Below, one piece after another: positions 16,716 to 25,191 of a DNA stretch of 64,000 nucleotides. The stretch comes from Acholeplasmatales bacterium (lineage in GTDB: Bacteria > Bacillota_I > Bacilli_A > ML615J-28 > CAG-313). Location of the stretch: positions 26,093-90,092 of the forward strand of contig DPOU01000008.1 of the NCBI GenBank assembly GCA_003539625.1, written 5' to 3'. Below the pieces are notes generated by a model. It searched no databases, was not told where the DNA came from, and saw only the letters and a program-made list of their open reading frames with translations. Within the stretch, counting starts at the first letter, position 1. Each line of letters opens with the position of its first letter. The position numbers and the translations under genes are program-made.

Positions 16716-17357
16716 ATGAAATACACAACAATTATATTTGATTTAGATGGAACGTTGTTAGATACATTAGAAGACTTAACAGATAGTGTAAATTATGCAC
16801 TCAAAAAATATAATTACCCAACACATACAATAGATGAAGTAAGATATATGGTAGGTAGTGGAATTAAGGTATTAATTGAAAGAGCAATACCCAAAGGTGC
16901 AACTAATTTCGATGAGGTCTATCAAGCTTTTCTAGATAATTATAAAATAAATAGAACCAATAAAACCAAGCCATATCCAGAAGTTTTTGAAACACTAGAA
17001 ACATTAAAAAAAATGAATGTGAAAATGGCAATTGTATCTAATAAATATCAAGATGGAGTAACAGGAATTTGTAAACCAATATTTGGTAAATATATCGATG
17101 TTATGATTGGTGAAAAACCAGGTATTGCTAAAAAACCTAGTAAAGATATGGTAATGTTAGCTATTAAAATGTTAGATGCTGATATAAATAAAACTATATA
17201 TGTTGGTGATAGTGACATTGATATTTTTACCGCAAACAATTCTGGCATTGATTGCATAGGTGCAAGTTGGGGATTTAGAGGAGAAGCATTTCTAAGAGAA
17301 ATGAAAGCAACCTATATTGCCAAAAAATTTTCAGATATTATAGACATAGTAAAATAG
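16716..17357 (+). CDS. HAD-superfamily phosphatase, phosphoglycolate phosphatase-like
   Basis: A cytoplasmic Mg-dependent phosphatase of 213 residues. Motif I FDLDGTLLDT (residues 8-17) supplies the nucleophile and acid/base Asp, motif II is IVSNK near 108, the lysine of motif III lies in KPGIAKKPS near 134, and motif IV is YVGDSDIDIFTA near 166. The four-helix cap between motifs I and II and the total length fit the Gph/PpaX group, which acts on phosphoglycolate or pyrophosphate; substrate not assigned. Two hairpins, one overlapping the stop codon, follow. Confidence 0.87.
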   Translation: MKYTTIIFDLDGTLLDTLEDLTDSVNYALKKYNYPTHTIDEVRYMVGSGIKVLIERAIPKGATNFDEVYQAFLDNYKINRTNKTKPYPEVFETLETLKKMNVKMAIVSNKYQDGVTGICKPIFGKYIDVMIGEKPGIAKKPSKDMVMLAIKMLDADINKTIYVGDSDIDIFTANNSGIDCIGASWGFRGEAFLREMKATYIAKKFSDIIDIVK

Positions 17358-17375
17358 CCAAATAGGCTATTTCAG

Positions 17376-17412
17376 ACTGTTGACAAACTTTTGTTTGTCA
17401 ACAGTATTTTTA
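17376..17412 (+). terminator. strong intrinsic terminator after the HAD gene
   Basis: A 13-bp perfect stem ACTGTTGACAAAC/GTTTGTCAACAGT with a TTTT loop and a T-rich tail. A smaller hairpin AAATAGCC/GGCTATTT lies just before it. Confidence 0.85.
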
Positions 17413-17501
17413 TGTAGGTATACTTAATTGAAGCATTTATTTTGTAAGCTAAGTTTAAAAATATAAATGTCATTATATATATATTAAAAACACATAAATT
17501 A

Positions 17502-17529
17502 TTGCTTTTTTAAAAAAATATGCTATAAT
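17502..17529 (+). promoter_or_regulatory. promoter of the amidase-psuG transcript
   Basis: TTGCTT (17502-17507), 16-bp spacer, TATAAT (17524-17529), giving a leader of about 20 bases. Confidence 0.72.
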
Positions 17530-17555
17530 ATACTCATAGAAAAGAGGAACTAAAA

Positions 17556-19649
17556 ATGAATAAAAGAAGAATACTATTATTAATATTTGTTTTAGCAATG
17601 TCTCTTATGACATTTACTAGCTGTAAGAAAAATTCAGGTTGTAAACATACTTTCCAAGAAGCTACATGTTTAGAACCAAAGAAATGTACAAAGTGTGGAC
17701 TTACTGAAGGAAATGCACTAGGACATGAGTGGGTAGATGCAACATGCCAAGCACCAAAAACTTGTTCAAGATGTGGATTAACTGAAGGTGAAAAATTAGA
17801 ACATAATTTTATCCCCGCAACATATGAAAGACCATCTATATGTTCAATGTGTAACAAAGAAACTGGATTATCATTAATAGATGGAGAAGTTTGGAATGTT
17901 TTAGATAATGATATAACTGGTAAGATTGATTTACCAGAAGTTATTGGTGAAGCAACCATAACTTGGAAATCATCAGACCACAATGTCTTATTAGATAACG
18001 GAATGCCAGTTGCTGGAGAAGATGGTAGAGAAGTAACTCTTTATGCTACTGTAACTGTAAATGGAAAAACATTTGTTAATAGTTATGATATTGTCTTAGG
18101 TGAAGTAGTTGCTGATAAAGAAATGTATGATTATGCCTATAAATTTTATGGTGCACCATTATCTAATGCAACTTCAACAAACATTGATTTATTAACAATG
18201 GATTATAGTGGATATTCTGTAATGTATGAAAGTTTAAATGAAGAAATAGTTACATCTAAAGGTGTTGTTACACAATCTACTAAAGTACAAACTGCTATAA
18301 TGAATGTATATATTATCAAAGATGGTATAGTAGTTGTATATCCTACAACTATAACTGTTGTATCATTTAATGCAGCACAAAGATTTGAATTACTTGAACC
18401 AGCTATTGATCAAAAAATTAAGGACTTTCAAGAAGGTGAAATTGCTACTCTTCCAGTATATAATAATGAATATGATGTTGAATTAGTATGGACTGCCAAT
18501 GTCCCTGAATTCATTATGTTAGGCGATGAGTTATTAACTCCTTTTGAAAAAACAGATGTAAGATTGAAATGTGTCTTAAAATATGGAACTGAAAGTACTA
18601 CATTGTTTTATGAAATATACAATGTAGGTGGACAAATTACTAAAGAAGAATATTTACAAAAGATTTTAGATTACTATTGCAAAATTGAATTAAAAGGATC
18701 GATCAACCACTTACACAAAGAATATAATGATGAACTATATTTAGATTATCAAGAACGTATTAATTCTTATGGAGTATTGAATTTATTTAAAACGGTTAAA
18801 CCAGTAGTAAATCAATCATATTTAATCGATGTAACACGTAATGATTTTATTGCAAGATTCTTTGGATCAGGAACTTTAGGAACTGTTTATAAACCAAGTG
18901 TTTCACAAGCTATTTTGAATGAAAGATTTTATAAAGGATATCAAATGCCAAATACTCAAAATGTATTATGGATTGTAGTACATGAAAGTGCAATGACAGT
19001 TGATGGTCAAACAGCAGAGTACCTAGCAAAAATGCAATATAGATATGCATTTGAAACAGGAGGAAGAGAAGCCTCATGGAATTATCAAGTTGATGCATAT
19101 GGAATATATCAAAGCTTTGCGGACAACGTAATTTGTTGGCATGCTAGTGATGGTACAGTAACACCAGGTACTGGTAATAACAATGGTATTGGTATTGAAA
19201 TGTGTGTAAACCAAGATGGTAACTATGAAGGAACTCTAGCAAATAATGCTAAATTAGTTGCATCACTTATGTTAAAGTATAATCTAAATTTAGATAATGT
19301 AAAACGTCATCATGATATGGATCCAAAAGGAAAAGAATGCCCAAGTTATTTAATTAGAACAGGACGTTATGAAGAATTTGTAGAAATGATAAGAATGGAA
19401 TATATATTACAAAAGTATTTTAGTGATGCAGAAGTAAACTTTGAATTAAGTACTGATGAATACAATAATACAGAAGATGTATTAAAGAATTTATTTAGAG
19501 AAGGAATTAACGGATTATATTATAACTTACCAGTTGAAGTTGAAAAACACGTTAATTTTAAAGTTATTGCAAAAATATCTGATAAAGTGTATGAATCAAA
19601 TTCAACAATTAAATTATTGCCTGACAGAAAAGAGGAAGACAATGCTTAA
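17556..19649 (+). CDS. lipoprotein N-acetylmuramoyl-L-alanine amidase (Amidase_2) with Cys-rich N-terminus
   Basis: A surface-anchored wall amidase, 697 residues, cutting between MurNAc and the stem peptide. The lipobox is FTSC (Cys near 23). Residues about 28-105 hold three CxxC units of the kind seen in the CHAP lipoprotein (KCTKCGLTEG-x-x-LGHEW, then TCSRCGLTEGEKLEH, then ICSMCNKETG). Two or three beta-domains follow. The zinc amidase domain near 465-615 has the first His in IVVHES, a His in ICWHASDG, IGIEMCVNQDG, and RHHDMDPKGKECPSY with a ligand His and the Cys used in CwlA/XlyA-type enzymes. Its last eight bases overlap psuG. Confidence 0.9.
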   Translation: MNKRRILLLIFVLAMSLMTFTSCKKNSGCKHTFQEATCLEPKKCTKCGLTEGNALGHEWVDATCQAPKTCSRCGLTEGEKLEHNFIPATYERPSICSMCNKETGLSLIDGEVWNVLDNDITGKIDLPEVIGEATITWKSSDHNVLLDNGMPVAGEDGREVTLYATVTVNGKTFVNSYDIVLGEVVADKEMYDYAYKFYGAPLSNATSTNIDLLTMDYSGYSVMYESLNEEIVTSKGVVTQSTKVQTAIMNVYIIKDGIVVVYPTTITVVSFNAAQRFELLEPAIDQKIKDFQEGEIATLPVYNNEYDVELVWTANVPEFIMLGDELLTPFEKTDVRLKCVLKYGTESTTLFYEIYNVGGQITKEEYLQKILDYYCKIELKGSINHLHKEYNDELYLDYQERINSYGVLNLFKTVKPVVNQSYLIDVTRNDFIARFFGSGTLGTVYKPSVSQAILNERFYKGYQMPNTQNVLWIVVHESAMTVDGQTAEYLAKMQYRYAFETGGREASWNYQVDAYGIYQSFADNVICWHASDGTVTPGTGNNNGIGIEMCVNQDGNYEGTLANNAKLVASLMLKYNLNLDNVKRHHDMDPKGKECPSYLIRTGRYEEFVEMIRMEYILQKYFSDAEVNFELSTDEYNNTEDVLKNLFREGINGLYYNLPVEVEKHVNFKVIAKISDKVYESNSTIKLLPDRKEEDNA

Positions 19650-20562
19650 AAAAGAATTATCAAATTACATTTTAATTAGTGAAGAAGTACAAGAAGCACT
19701 TAAAAACAATAAACCAATTGTTGCATTAGAATCAACAATTATATCACACGGAATGCCTTATCCTCAAAACAAGGAAACAGCATTAGAATGCGAAAAAATA
19801 ATAAGAAGTAATGGTGCTGTCCCCGCAACAATTGCAATCATTAAAGGTAAACTTTGTGTAGGTTTAACTGAAGAACAAATAGAATACATTGCAAAAGAAG
19901 GACACAAAGTAGTTAAAACTTCAAGAAGAGATATCCCAGTAATTGTTGCTGAAGAATTGAATGGCGCAACAACTGTTAGCGCAACAATGTATATTGCTAG
20001 TTTAGTTGGTATTAAAATATTTGCTACAGGGGGTATTGGTGGTGTTCATCGTGGTGCCGAAGTTACCATGGATATATCTGCCGACCTTGATGAATTTGCT
20101 AAAACTAATGTTGCAGTAATTTGCGCAGGTGCTAAAGCAATTCTTGATTTACCTAAAACATTAGAATATTTAGAAACTAAAGGTGTTCCAGTAATTGGAT
20201 ACCAAACAGAATATCTACCAGCTTTCTATACTAGAACTAGCCCTTACAAAGTAGATTATCGTATTGATACTCCTGAAGAAATTGCAAAAATTCTTAAAAC
20301 TAAATGGGATTTAGGTTTAAGTGGTGGAGTATTAATTACTAACCCTATTCCTGCTAAATATTCATTAGATGAAAAAGTAATGAATGATGCAATTGATGAA
20401 GCACTTAGAAGAATGAATGAATTAAATATCAAAGGTAAAGAAACAACACCATATTTACTTGCAACAATTAAAGATATTACTGGTGGTGAAAGTCTAGCAT
20501 CAAATATTGAGTTGGTATTTAATAATTGTAAATTAGCCGCTCAAATAGCAAAGGATATGTAG
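19642..20562 (+). CDS. psuG: pseudouridine-5'-phosphate glycosidase
   Basis: Splits pseudouridine 5'-phosphate reversibly into uracil and ribose 5-phosphate. The longer frame from 19534 is rejected: GAGGAAGAC precedes the ATG at 19642, and PsuG homologues start there. The 306-residue protein shows ALESTIISHGMPYPQN near 27-42, NGAVPATIAIIKGKLCVGL, VVKTSRRDIP with the active-site Lys/Arg region, VSATMYIASLVGIKIFATGG and GGVHRGAEVTMDISADL, all family landmarks. The usual partner kinase PsuK is not next to it. It is coupled to a wall amidase gene, an unexpected neighbour. Confidence 0.95.
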   Translation: MLKKELSNYILISEEVQEALKNNKPIVALESTIISHGMPYPQNKETALECEKIIRSNGAVPATIAIIKGKLCVGLTEEQIEYIAKEGHKVVKTSRRDIPVIVAEELNGATTVSATMYIASLVGIKIFATGGIGGVHRGAEVTMDISADLDEFAKTNVAVICAGAKAILDLPKTLEYLETKGVPVIGYQTEYLPAFYTRTSPYKVDYRIDTPEEIAKILKTKWDLGLSGGVLITNPIPAKYSLDEKVMNDAIDEALRRMNELNIKGKETTPYLLATIKDITGGESLASNIELVFNNCKLAAQIAKDM

Positions 20563-20564
20563 TA

Positions 20565-21233
20565 ATGAAGTTTAAAACTTTCTTGATGATGTATCGCAAT
20601 ATTATTATTTTAGTATGGTGGATTATCATTTTAGTTATCTTTAAAGTAACAACTAATTTTGTCTTTAAAAATGGTCTTTCAATTCTATTCATATTACTAT
20701 TAGTCGTATTGCCTATAACTCTCTACATTATAACTACAATTCATAAACAACAATTAATTAAAAAGAAAAAGCGTAAAAAAATTAGATATATTGCTAGATT
20801 AAATGAAGATATTGAAAACAAGCAATTTCAAAAATCATTAATTGTACCTTTAGAAGAATTAGTTGGAAAAACTGAATTCACAAAAGAAGAAGAGAATATC
20901 ATTGTTGATAGTAAAAATATATCGATAATTTTCAATAAATATAAAGCTAAACTTGTTGTTAAAAATACCCTAGTAGAATATAACTTCTATTATTCAAGCA
21001 GACTAGAAGTAATGACATCATACGATAGTAGGTTTTATCAATATCATGAAACTAATTATTTATATTTTGCTCTTATAAACTTAGTTAAAAATTTGATTTC
21101 AGAACCACTTATTTATGAGGTAAACAAAAAGAAGTATTCTCTTACAACTTTAAATAGTAATATTATTTTGTATCAAAACAAACATTTAAAGAAAAATAAG
21201 ACTATCGTAAAAGAAGAAATTAATTTGAAATAG
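20565..21233 (+). CDS. two-helix membrane protein of unknown function (222 aa)
   Basis: Not recognised. Two hydrophobic helices (about residues 11-30 and 37-58) are followed by a strongly basic run (IKKKKRKKIRY) and a soluble cytoplasmic domain with mixed beta-strands (VVKNTLVEYNFYYSSRLEVM) that lacks any motif I know. It begins two bases after the psuG stop without a separate promoter, so it belongs to the amidase-psuG transcript. The hairpin after it closes that operon. Confidence 0.6.
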   Translation: MKFKTFLMMYRNIIILVWWIIILVIFKVTTNFVFKNGLSILFILLLVVLPITLYIITTIHKQQLIKKKKRKKIRYIARLNEDIENKQFQKSLIVPLEELVGKTEFTKEEENIIVDSKNISIIFNKYKAKLVVKNTLVEYNFYYSSRLEVMTSYDSRFYQYHETNYLYFALINLVKNLISEPLIYEVNKKKYSLTTLNSNIILYQNKHLKKNKTIVKEEINLK

Positions 21234-21240
21234 TAACTAA

Positions 21241-21271
21241 AAACATTAGATTCTATCTAATGTTTTTTATA
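21241..21271 (+). terminator. intrinsic terminator
   Basis: AAACATTAGA/TCTAATGTTT (10 bp) with a 5-base loop and T6. The stem shares CATTAGA with the terminator at 6019. Confidence 0.87.
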
Positions 21272-21362
21272 CAATATCATGAAAATTAAATATATCAAAA
21301 AATAAAGTAATTGCATACTTAATAAATAAAATATTAAATTATTGTATAATAATATAAAATAA

Positions 21363-21394
21363 ACCAATAAAAACGAAAAGTAATTTGTTTATTA
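21363..21394 (+). promoter_or_regulatory. split repeat upstream of the ECF sigma gene
   Basis: ACCAATAAAAA, 10 variable bases, TTTGTTTATTA. The identical two half-sites with the same spacing recur at 22963-22994, upstream of the third gene of the module. A sigma-A-like TATAAT lies at 21345-21350, upstream of the element. Candidate roles: an ECF-type promoter, an operator, or (AAUAAA with UUUAUU) an RNA hairpin before the ribosome binding site. Confidence 0.6.
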
Positions 21395-21407
21395 ATAGAG
21401 GGAAAAA

Positions 21408-21941
21408 ATGAGCAGAATAGACACTAATGAAATGCATAAAATCATTGTTGAATTAAAGAATAACAATATGGATGTCTTTGATGAATTTTATGAATTAACT
21501 AAACGGCAAGTTTATGTATCAATATTAAGTATTGTTAAAAATAAAACTATCAGTGATGATATTATGCAAGAAACATATATGAGATTTTTAAATAACATTC
21601 ATAAGTATAAAGAAAAAACTAATGTAGTTGCGTTTATTGTAACAATTGCAAGAAATCTCGCAATTAATGAATATAACAAGCAAAAGAAAGAAGTATTCTA
21701 TGATTTCAGCACATATGAAGATACATATATTGTTGAAAAAGAAAAAGATACTCCTCTTCTTGACATAGTTTACGATACTTTATCTGGTGATGAATTACAA
21801 GTATTTATTATGCATGTTATTGATGAACTAAAACACCGAGAAATCGCCAAAATAATGAAAAAGCCATTAGGAACGATAACTTGGCTTTACAACAAAGCGA
21901 TAAAAAAAGTAAAAGAAAGGATAGGTGATGATAATGAGTAA
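21408..21941 (+). CDS. ECF-type RNA polymerase sigma factor
   Basis: An alternative sigma factor of 177 residues with region 2 (about 20-90: DDIMQETYMRFLNNIHKY and FIVTIARNLAINEY, the -10 recognition and core-binding parts) and region 4 (about 122-172: DELKHREIAKIMKKPLGTITWLYNKAIKKVKE, a helix-turn-helix for the -35). There is no region 1 or 3, so it belongs to the ECF (group 4) class. Its stop overlaps the anti-sigma start by eight bases (ATGAGTAA). The repeated element before it suggests autoregulation. Confidence 0.9.
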   Translation: MSRIDTNEMHKIIVELKNNNMDVFDEFYELTKRQVYVSILSIVKNKTISDDIMQETYMRFLNNIHKYKEKTNVVAFIVTIARNLAINEYNKQKKEVFYDFSTYEDTYIVEKEKDTPLLDIVYDTLSGDELQVFIMHVIDELKHREIAKIMKKPLGTITWLYNKAIKKVKERIGDDNE

Positions 21942-22956
21942 GTATGATCAATTTATTGAAGATTTAAATAAAGAAGTTGATAATATGAATATAAGTAATG
22001 TTTCAATATATGTAAAAGCAAAACGTAAAGAAACAAAGAAAACTAAACCAGTATTTTTTAGATCAAAACTTGTCCCAATAAGTTGCTTTAGTATAGTTTT
22101 AGTAATAGTTCTTGTTCTTACAGTATTAAATATAGGAAATAATACTGAAGGGCCTATTAAAAACAAAGTTAAAGTTCCGACAATTGCAACTTCAATAGAA
22201 GAAGCCTATGCTTTTGAAATGATGGCTGCAGGTAACTTGCTTTATTCATCATCTACACAAACTAACACCAGAATCAAAAAGCGTTCTTTATCAAGAAATA
22301 ATGTTAATCTAAATGATGTTGCAACAAAAATTAATGAACATTATTTAACCATTAAACAAATGCTTTCAAAAGAAAAGGTAAAATATGAAATCCTTCAAAA
22401 TGATGATGGAACATACGAAAACAAAATGATTATTCAAGCGTTTTTCAATAGCGAATTAGATCTTCAATATACTATTTATTTTAATAAGACTAAAGTTTTA
22501 AAACACGAAGATAATGAAGAATTATTTAATATAGAGGGTATTATTACTATTGATAATAAAACATATCAAGTATTTGGTGAAATAGAATCTGAAGAAGACG
22601 AGATAGAAACTAAAATTAAAGTTGTAACTGGTGAAAATGAATACTTTGTCATCGAACAAGAAAAAGAAGTAGACGAAGAAGAATTTGTTTATACTTCATA
22701 CATAAACAACAAAAAGCAAAATGAATATTCAATATCATATGAAGTAGAAGATAATGAAATAGAAATTAAGATTGAAATGTTGACAAATGGTAAAGTTGAA
22801 AAACTAGTTTCAAAAATAGAAAATAATGAAATTATCTTAAAGGTAAACTTTACAACTTATCAAGGTAAAGTTGAAGTAATAGATGATGTTTCTTCTATTA
22901 AATACTACTTTATTGAAGAAAATACAACAATTGAAAAAAAATTAATAAAAAAATAA
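21934..22956 (+). CDS. membrane anti-sigma factor with extracytoplasmic sensor domain
   Basis: Probable cognate anti-sigma of the ECF factor: position, overlap and topology fit. The start at 21934 gives 340 residues; a GTG at 21925 and an ATG at 21928 are less well placed. Residues 1-45 are cytoplasmic and basic and would bind the sigma factor, residues about 49-70 are one transmembrane helix (VPISCFSIVLVIVLVLTVLNI), and about 270 residues lie outside. The outer domain, from about residue 100 to the end, is rich in Glu and beta-strands and is visibly homologous to the lipoprotein encoded next. No zinc-binding anti-sigma (ZAS) motif is seen. Confidence 0.75.
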   Translation: MSKYDQFIEDLNKEVDNMNISNVSIYVKAKRKETKKTKPVFFRSKLVPISCFSIVLVIVLVLTVLNIGNNTEGPIKNKVKVPTIATSIEEAYAFEMMAAGNLLYSSSTQTNTRIKKRSLSRNNVNLNDVATKINEHYLTIKQMLSKEKVKYEILQNDDGTYENKMIIQAFFNSELDLQYTIYFNKTKVLKHEDNEELFNIEGIITIDNKTYQVFGEIESEEDEIETKIKVVTGENEYFVIEQEKEVDEEEFVYTSYINNKKQNEYSISYEVEDNEIEIKIEMLTNGKVEKLVSKIENNEIILKVNFTTYQGKVEVIDDVSSIKYYFIEENTTIEKKLIKK

Positions 22957-22962
22957 AAATTT

Positions 22963-22994
22963 ACCAATAAAAATAATCTTTCATTTGTTTATTA
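22963..22994 (+). promoter_or_regulatory. second copy of the split repeat, upstream of the sensor-like lipoprotein
   Basis: ACCAATAAAAA-N10-TTTGTTTATTA, identical in both halves and in spacing to 21363-21394, with different bases in the spacer. It lies seven bases after the anti-sigma stop codon and just before GGAGG. This suggests a promoter or operator inside the module. Confidence 0.6.
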
Positions 22995-23014
22995 GTTGAA
23001 TGGAGGATAAAAAC

Positions 23015-23914
23015 ATGAAAAAAGTATTTTTAACATTAATTTTAACAATTGGAGCAGTATTAATTTTTACATCATGCACCAAAAAGCAGAAGATTAAAAC
23101 TGACAGATTTGATGATCAAACTATCAATATGTCATATCAAGCTCTATCATCAATTAAGATGCTAGAAACAAAAGAAGAATATACTACTGTTAAGCGCTTA
23201 AGTAACCGAGTAGCAAATCAAGAAGTAGTAGAGAAAGAAGTTATCGATAAATATTTAGGTTTAATGCAAGAGTTATTAAATGATAATGGAGGGTTTAAAA
23301 CTGAAACAAAGGTTTCAGATAAACCAGAATATAGTAATTTAGTTGAAATCACAACAAGAAATTTTCAAAATCAAACAGTAGTATATTCATTGTATTACAA
23401 TGAAATATCATCAGAAATTAAAACAGAAATTGACGAAGATGATTTAACTGAAGAAATTGAAACAGAAAAAAGAATTAGTGGTATTGCAATAGTTGGTGAA
23501 AAAGAATTTATTCTTGAAGGTATTGTTAAGGAAGAAAAAGAAAATGATGAAGTAGAAAACGAATCAATCTTTAAAATTATTGAAGATGAAAATAATTATG
23601 TGATAGTTCAAGAAGAAATAGAAACTGAACAAAATGAATATACCCACGAATATAAATATACTATCGTAAGTAATGGTAAAAAAGTGAATGAAGTTGAGTT
23701 AGAACTAGAACAAGAAAATGGTGAATTATCAGTAGAATTAAAAGAAGTAAGTAACAATACTAAAACTTCATACAAGTTTAAAGTAAAAGAAGAAAAGGGA
23801 TATAAGTATATTAAGGTAGAAGTAAAAGAGGGTAATAACGTAACAAACATTAAAGTACGCTTAATTCTAAATACGGAAACCAATACATATACTTATGAAT
23901 ATAAATATATATAG
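23015..23914 (+). CDS. lipoprotein paralogous to the anti-sigma sensor domain
   Basis: A surface lipoprotein of 299 residues. GGAGG before the ATG at 23015 fixes the start; the ATG at 23000 is inside the ribosome binding site. The signal peptide ends in FTSC (Cys near 21). The mature part aligns by eye with the outer domain of the anti-sigma: YSLYYNEISSE against YTIYFNKTKVL, ISGIAIVGEKEFILEGIV against IEGIITIDNKTYQVFGEI, then EDENNYVIVQEE against TGENEYFVIEQE. It is likely to be a target or a competing sensor in the same signalling module. Confidence 0.78.
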   Translation: MKKVFLTLILTIGAVLIFTSCTKKQKIKTDRFDDQTINMSYQALSSIKMLETKEEYTTVKRLSNRVANQEVVEKEVIDKYLGLMQELLNDNGGFKTETKVSDKPEYSNLVEITTRNFQNQTVVYSLYYNEISSEIKTEIDEDDLTEEIETEKRISGIAIVGEKEFILEGIVKEEKENDEVENESIFKIIEDENNYVIVQEEIETEQNEYTHEYKYTIVSNGKKVNEVELELEQENGELSVELKEVSNNTKTSYKFKVKEEKGYKYIKVEVKEGNNVTNIKVRLILNTETNTYTYEYKYI

Positions 23915-23921
23915 TGTAAAA

Positions 23922-23952
23922 AAAACTCATTGAATTTATCAATGAGTTTTTC
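23922..23952. terminator. bidirectional terminator after the ECF module
   Basis: A 12-bp perfect stem AAAACTCATTGA/TCAATGAGTTTT with a 5-base loop, A tract to the left and T tract to the right. Confidence 0.87.
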
Positions 23953-24437
23953 TAAATTTCTTTTAAAATGTAAAAACTATATTCTGGCATATCAACCGAA
24001 ACTTCTAAATCAATTTCATCATTACAGTTAAAACAATAATAGGTTTTATTAGCTATATCACTAGGTAGTGTTAAATCAATTTCATTTTTACTAGGATTTA
24101 AGATAATAATGAAATCTTTGTCTGAAGTTTTTAATCTGCCAATTAGATAATCATTAGTGATTTGGTAAGTTTCAAAACCAATAATTATATTATCTTCAAT
24201 AATATCTTTAATGAAACTAATATATATGTTAGAATCATTACTTAAATCAAAGATTGAATAATTAAATAGGTAGATTGTCATTATTGCAATCATTCTTTGA
24301 TCTATTTTTGAAGTTTGCGAAATATTTACAATATCGTTTAACAAGGAACTATTTACATTTTTTACTAAATTAGCAAAATCTAAATAATTTAACTTATCAC
24401 TTACATATTCATCAACGATGTTTACTAGTCTATTCAT
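23952..24437 (-). CDS. hypothetical protein with an amylase-C-terminal-like tail
   Basis: 161 residues, not firmly recognised. The first 80 residues are helical. The C-terminal part (DFIIILNPSKNEIDLTLP, a short NCNDEIDLEV segment, then MPEYSFYILKEI) resembles the all-beta C-terminal domain of GH13 amylases and pullulanases, in which a 'NxSxxxxxLxLPxxxYxV' pattern is usual. It lacks any catalytic barrel, so it is either a degraded remnant of such an enzyme or an unrelated small beta protein. An ATG preceded by AGGTGAATT on the minus strand supports a live gene. It stands alone. Confidence 0.5.
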   Translation of the reverse strand: MNRLVNIVDEYVSDKLNYLDFANLVKNVNSSLLNDIVNISQTSKIDQRMIAIMTIYLFNYSIFDLSNDSNIYISFIKDIIEDNIIIGFETYQITNDYLIGRLKTSDKDFIIILNPSKNEIDLTLPSDIANKTYYCFNCNDEIDLEVSVDMPEYSFYILKEI

Positions 24438-24530
24438 AATTCACCTCAAAGTTATTTTATCATATAAAAGGATAAAAATCAATAGAAAATGAAATGTAAA
24501 AGGGAAAATAAATTTTCATAGACAAATGAT

Positions 24531-24559
24531 ATGACTTTTTTTGTATTTTTTAGTATAAT
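24531..24559 (+). promoter_or_regulatory. promoter of tdk-tadA
   Basis: ATGACT (24531-24536), 17-bp spacer, TATAAT (24554-24559), 41 bases before the tdk start. Confidence 0.65.
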
Positions 24560-24600
24560 ATTAAAATTGTAAAGAATATAAGAAAAAGAGGTAGTAGTAT

Positions 24601-25191
24601 ATGGATTTAAAAAGTAAAGATGGATGGTTAGAGGTTGTTTGTGGCTGTATGTTTGCGGGAAAAACTGAAGAATTAATTAGACGTATTAACCGTATAAAAT
24701 ATGCTAAAAAAGATATAATCGTTTTTAAACCAATAATTGATGATAGATATGATAAAAAACAAGTAGTTTCACATTCAAATCAACGTGTAGATTCAATCCC
24801 TGTAAAAGACTCAACTGAAGTATTACAACATATAAAAAAACTACCTTATGCGGTGGCATTTGATGAAGCACAATTCTTTGATGCTGGCTTAATTGAAATT
24901 ATTGAAAGACTTGCTAATTCTGGCGTAAGAGTAATTGTAGCAGGATTAGACCAAGACTTTAGAGGGAATCCATTTGGCATTATGCCTGAACTTATGGCAA
25001 GAGCTGAGTACGTTACTAAACTTCAAGGTATATGTATGGTTTGTGGTGACCCCGCAACTCGCACTCAACGTTTGATAAATGGTCATCCAGCAGATTATGA
25101 TGATCCAACAATTTTAGTTAGCGCATCTGAAAAATACGAATCGCGTTGTAGACACTGTCACCAAGTTCCTCATCGTGCATATGAAAAATAA
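24601..25191 (+). CDS. tdk: thymidine kinase
   Basis: Phosphorylates thymidine with ATP in the salvage of dTTP. The P-loop GCMFAGKTEELI is at about residues 15-26, the Mg-site FDEAQFFDA near 89, the lasso/zinc Cys pairs are GICMVCGD near 143 and SRCRHCH near 183, and the TK1-type core VIVAGLDQDFRGNPFG is near 109. The 196-residue length fits the type II (TK1) family. Its last eleven bases overlap the tadA start. Confidence 0.96.
   Translation: MDLKSKDGWLEVVCGCMFAGKTEELIRRINRIKYAKKDIIVFKPIIDDRYDKKQVVSHSNQRVDSIPVKDSTEVLQHIKKLPYAVAFDEAQFFDAGLIEIIERLANSGVRVIVAGLDQDFRGNPFGIMPELMARAEYVTKLQGICMVCGDPATRTQRLINGHPADYDDPTILVSASEKYESRCRHCHQVPHRAYEK

Noticed and set aside
19534..19641. N-terminal extension of psuG
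   Set aside because: It lies wholly inside the amidase gene in another frame; the ribosome binding site and family length support 19642.
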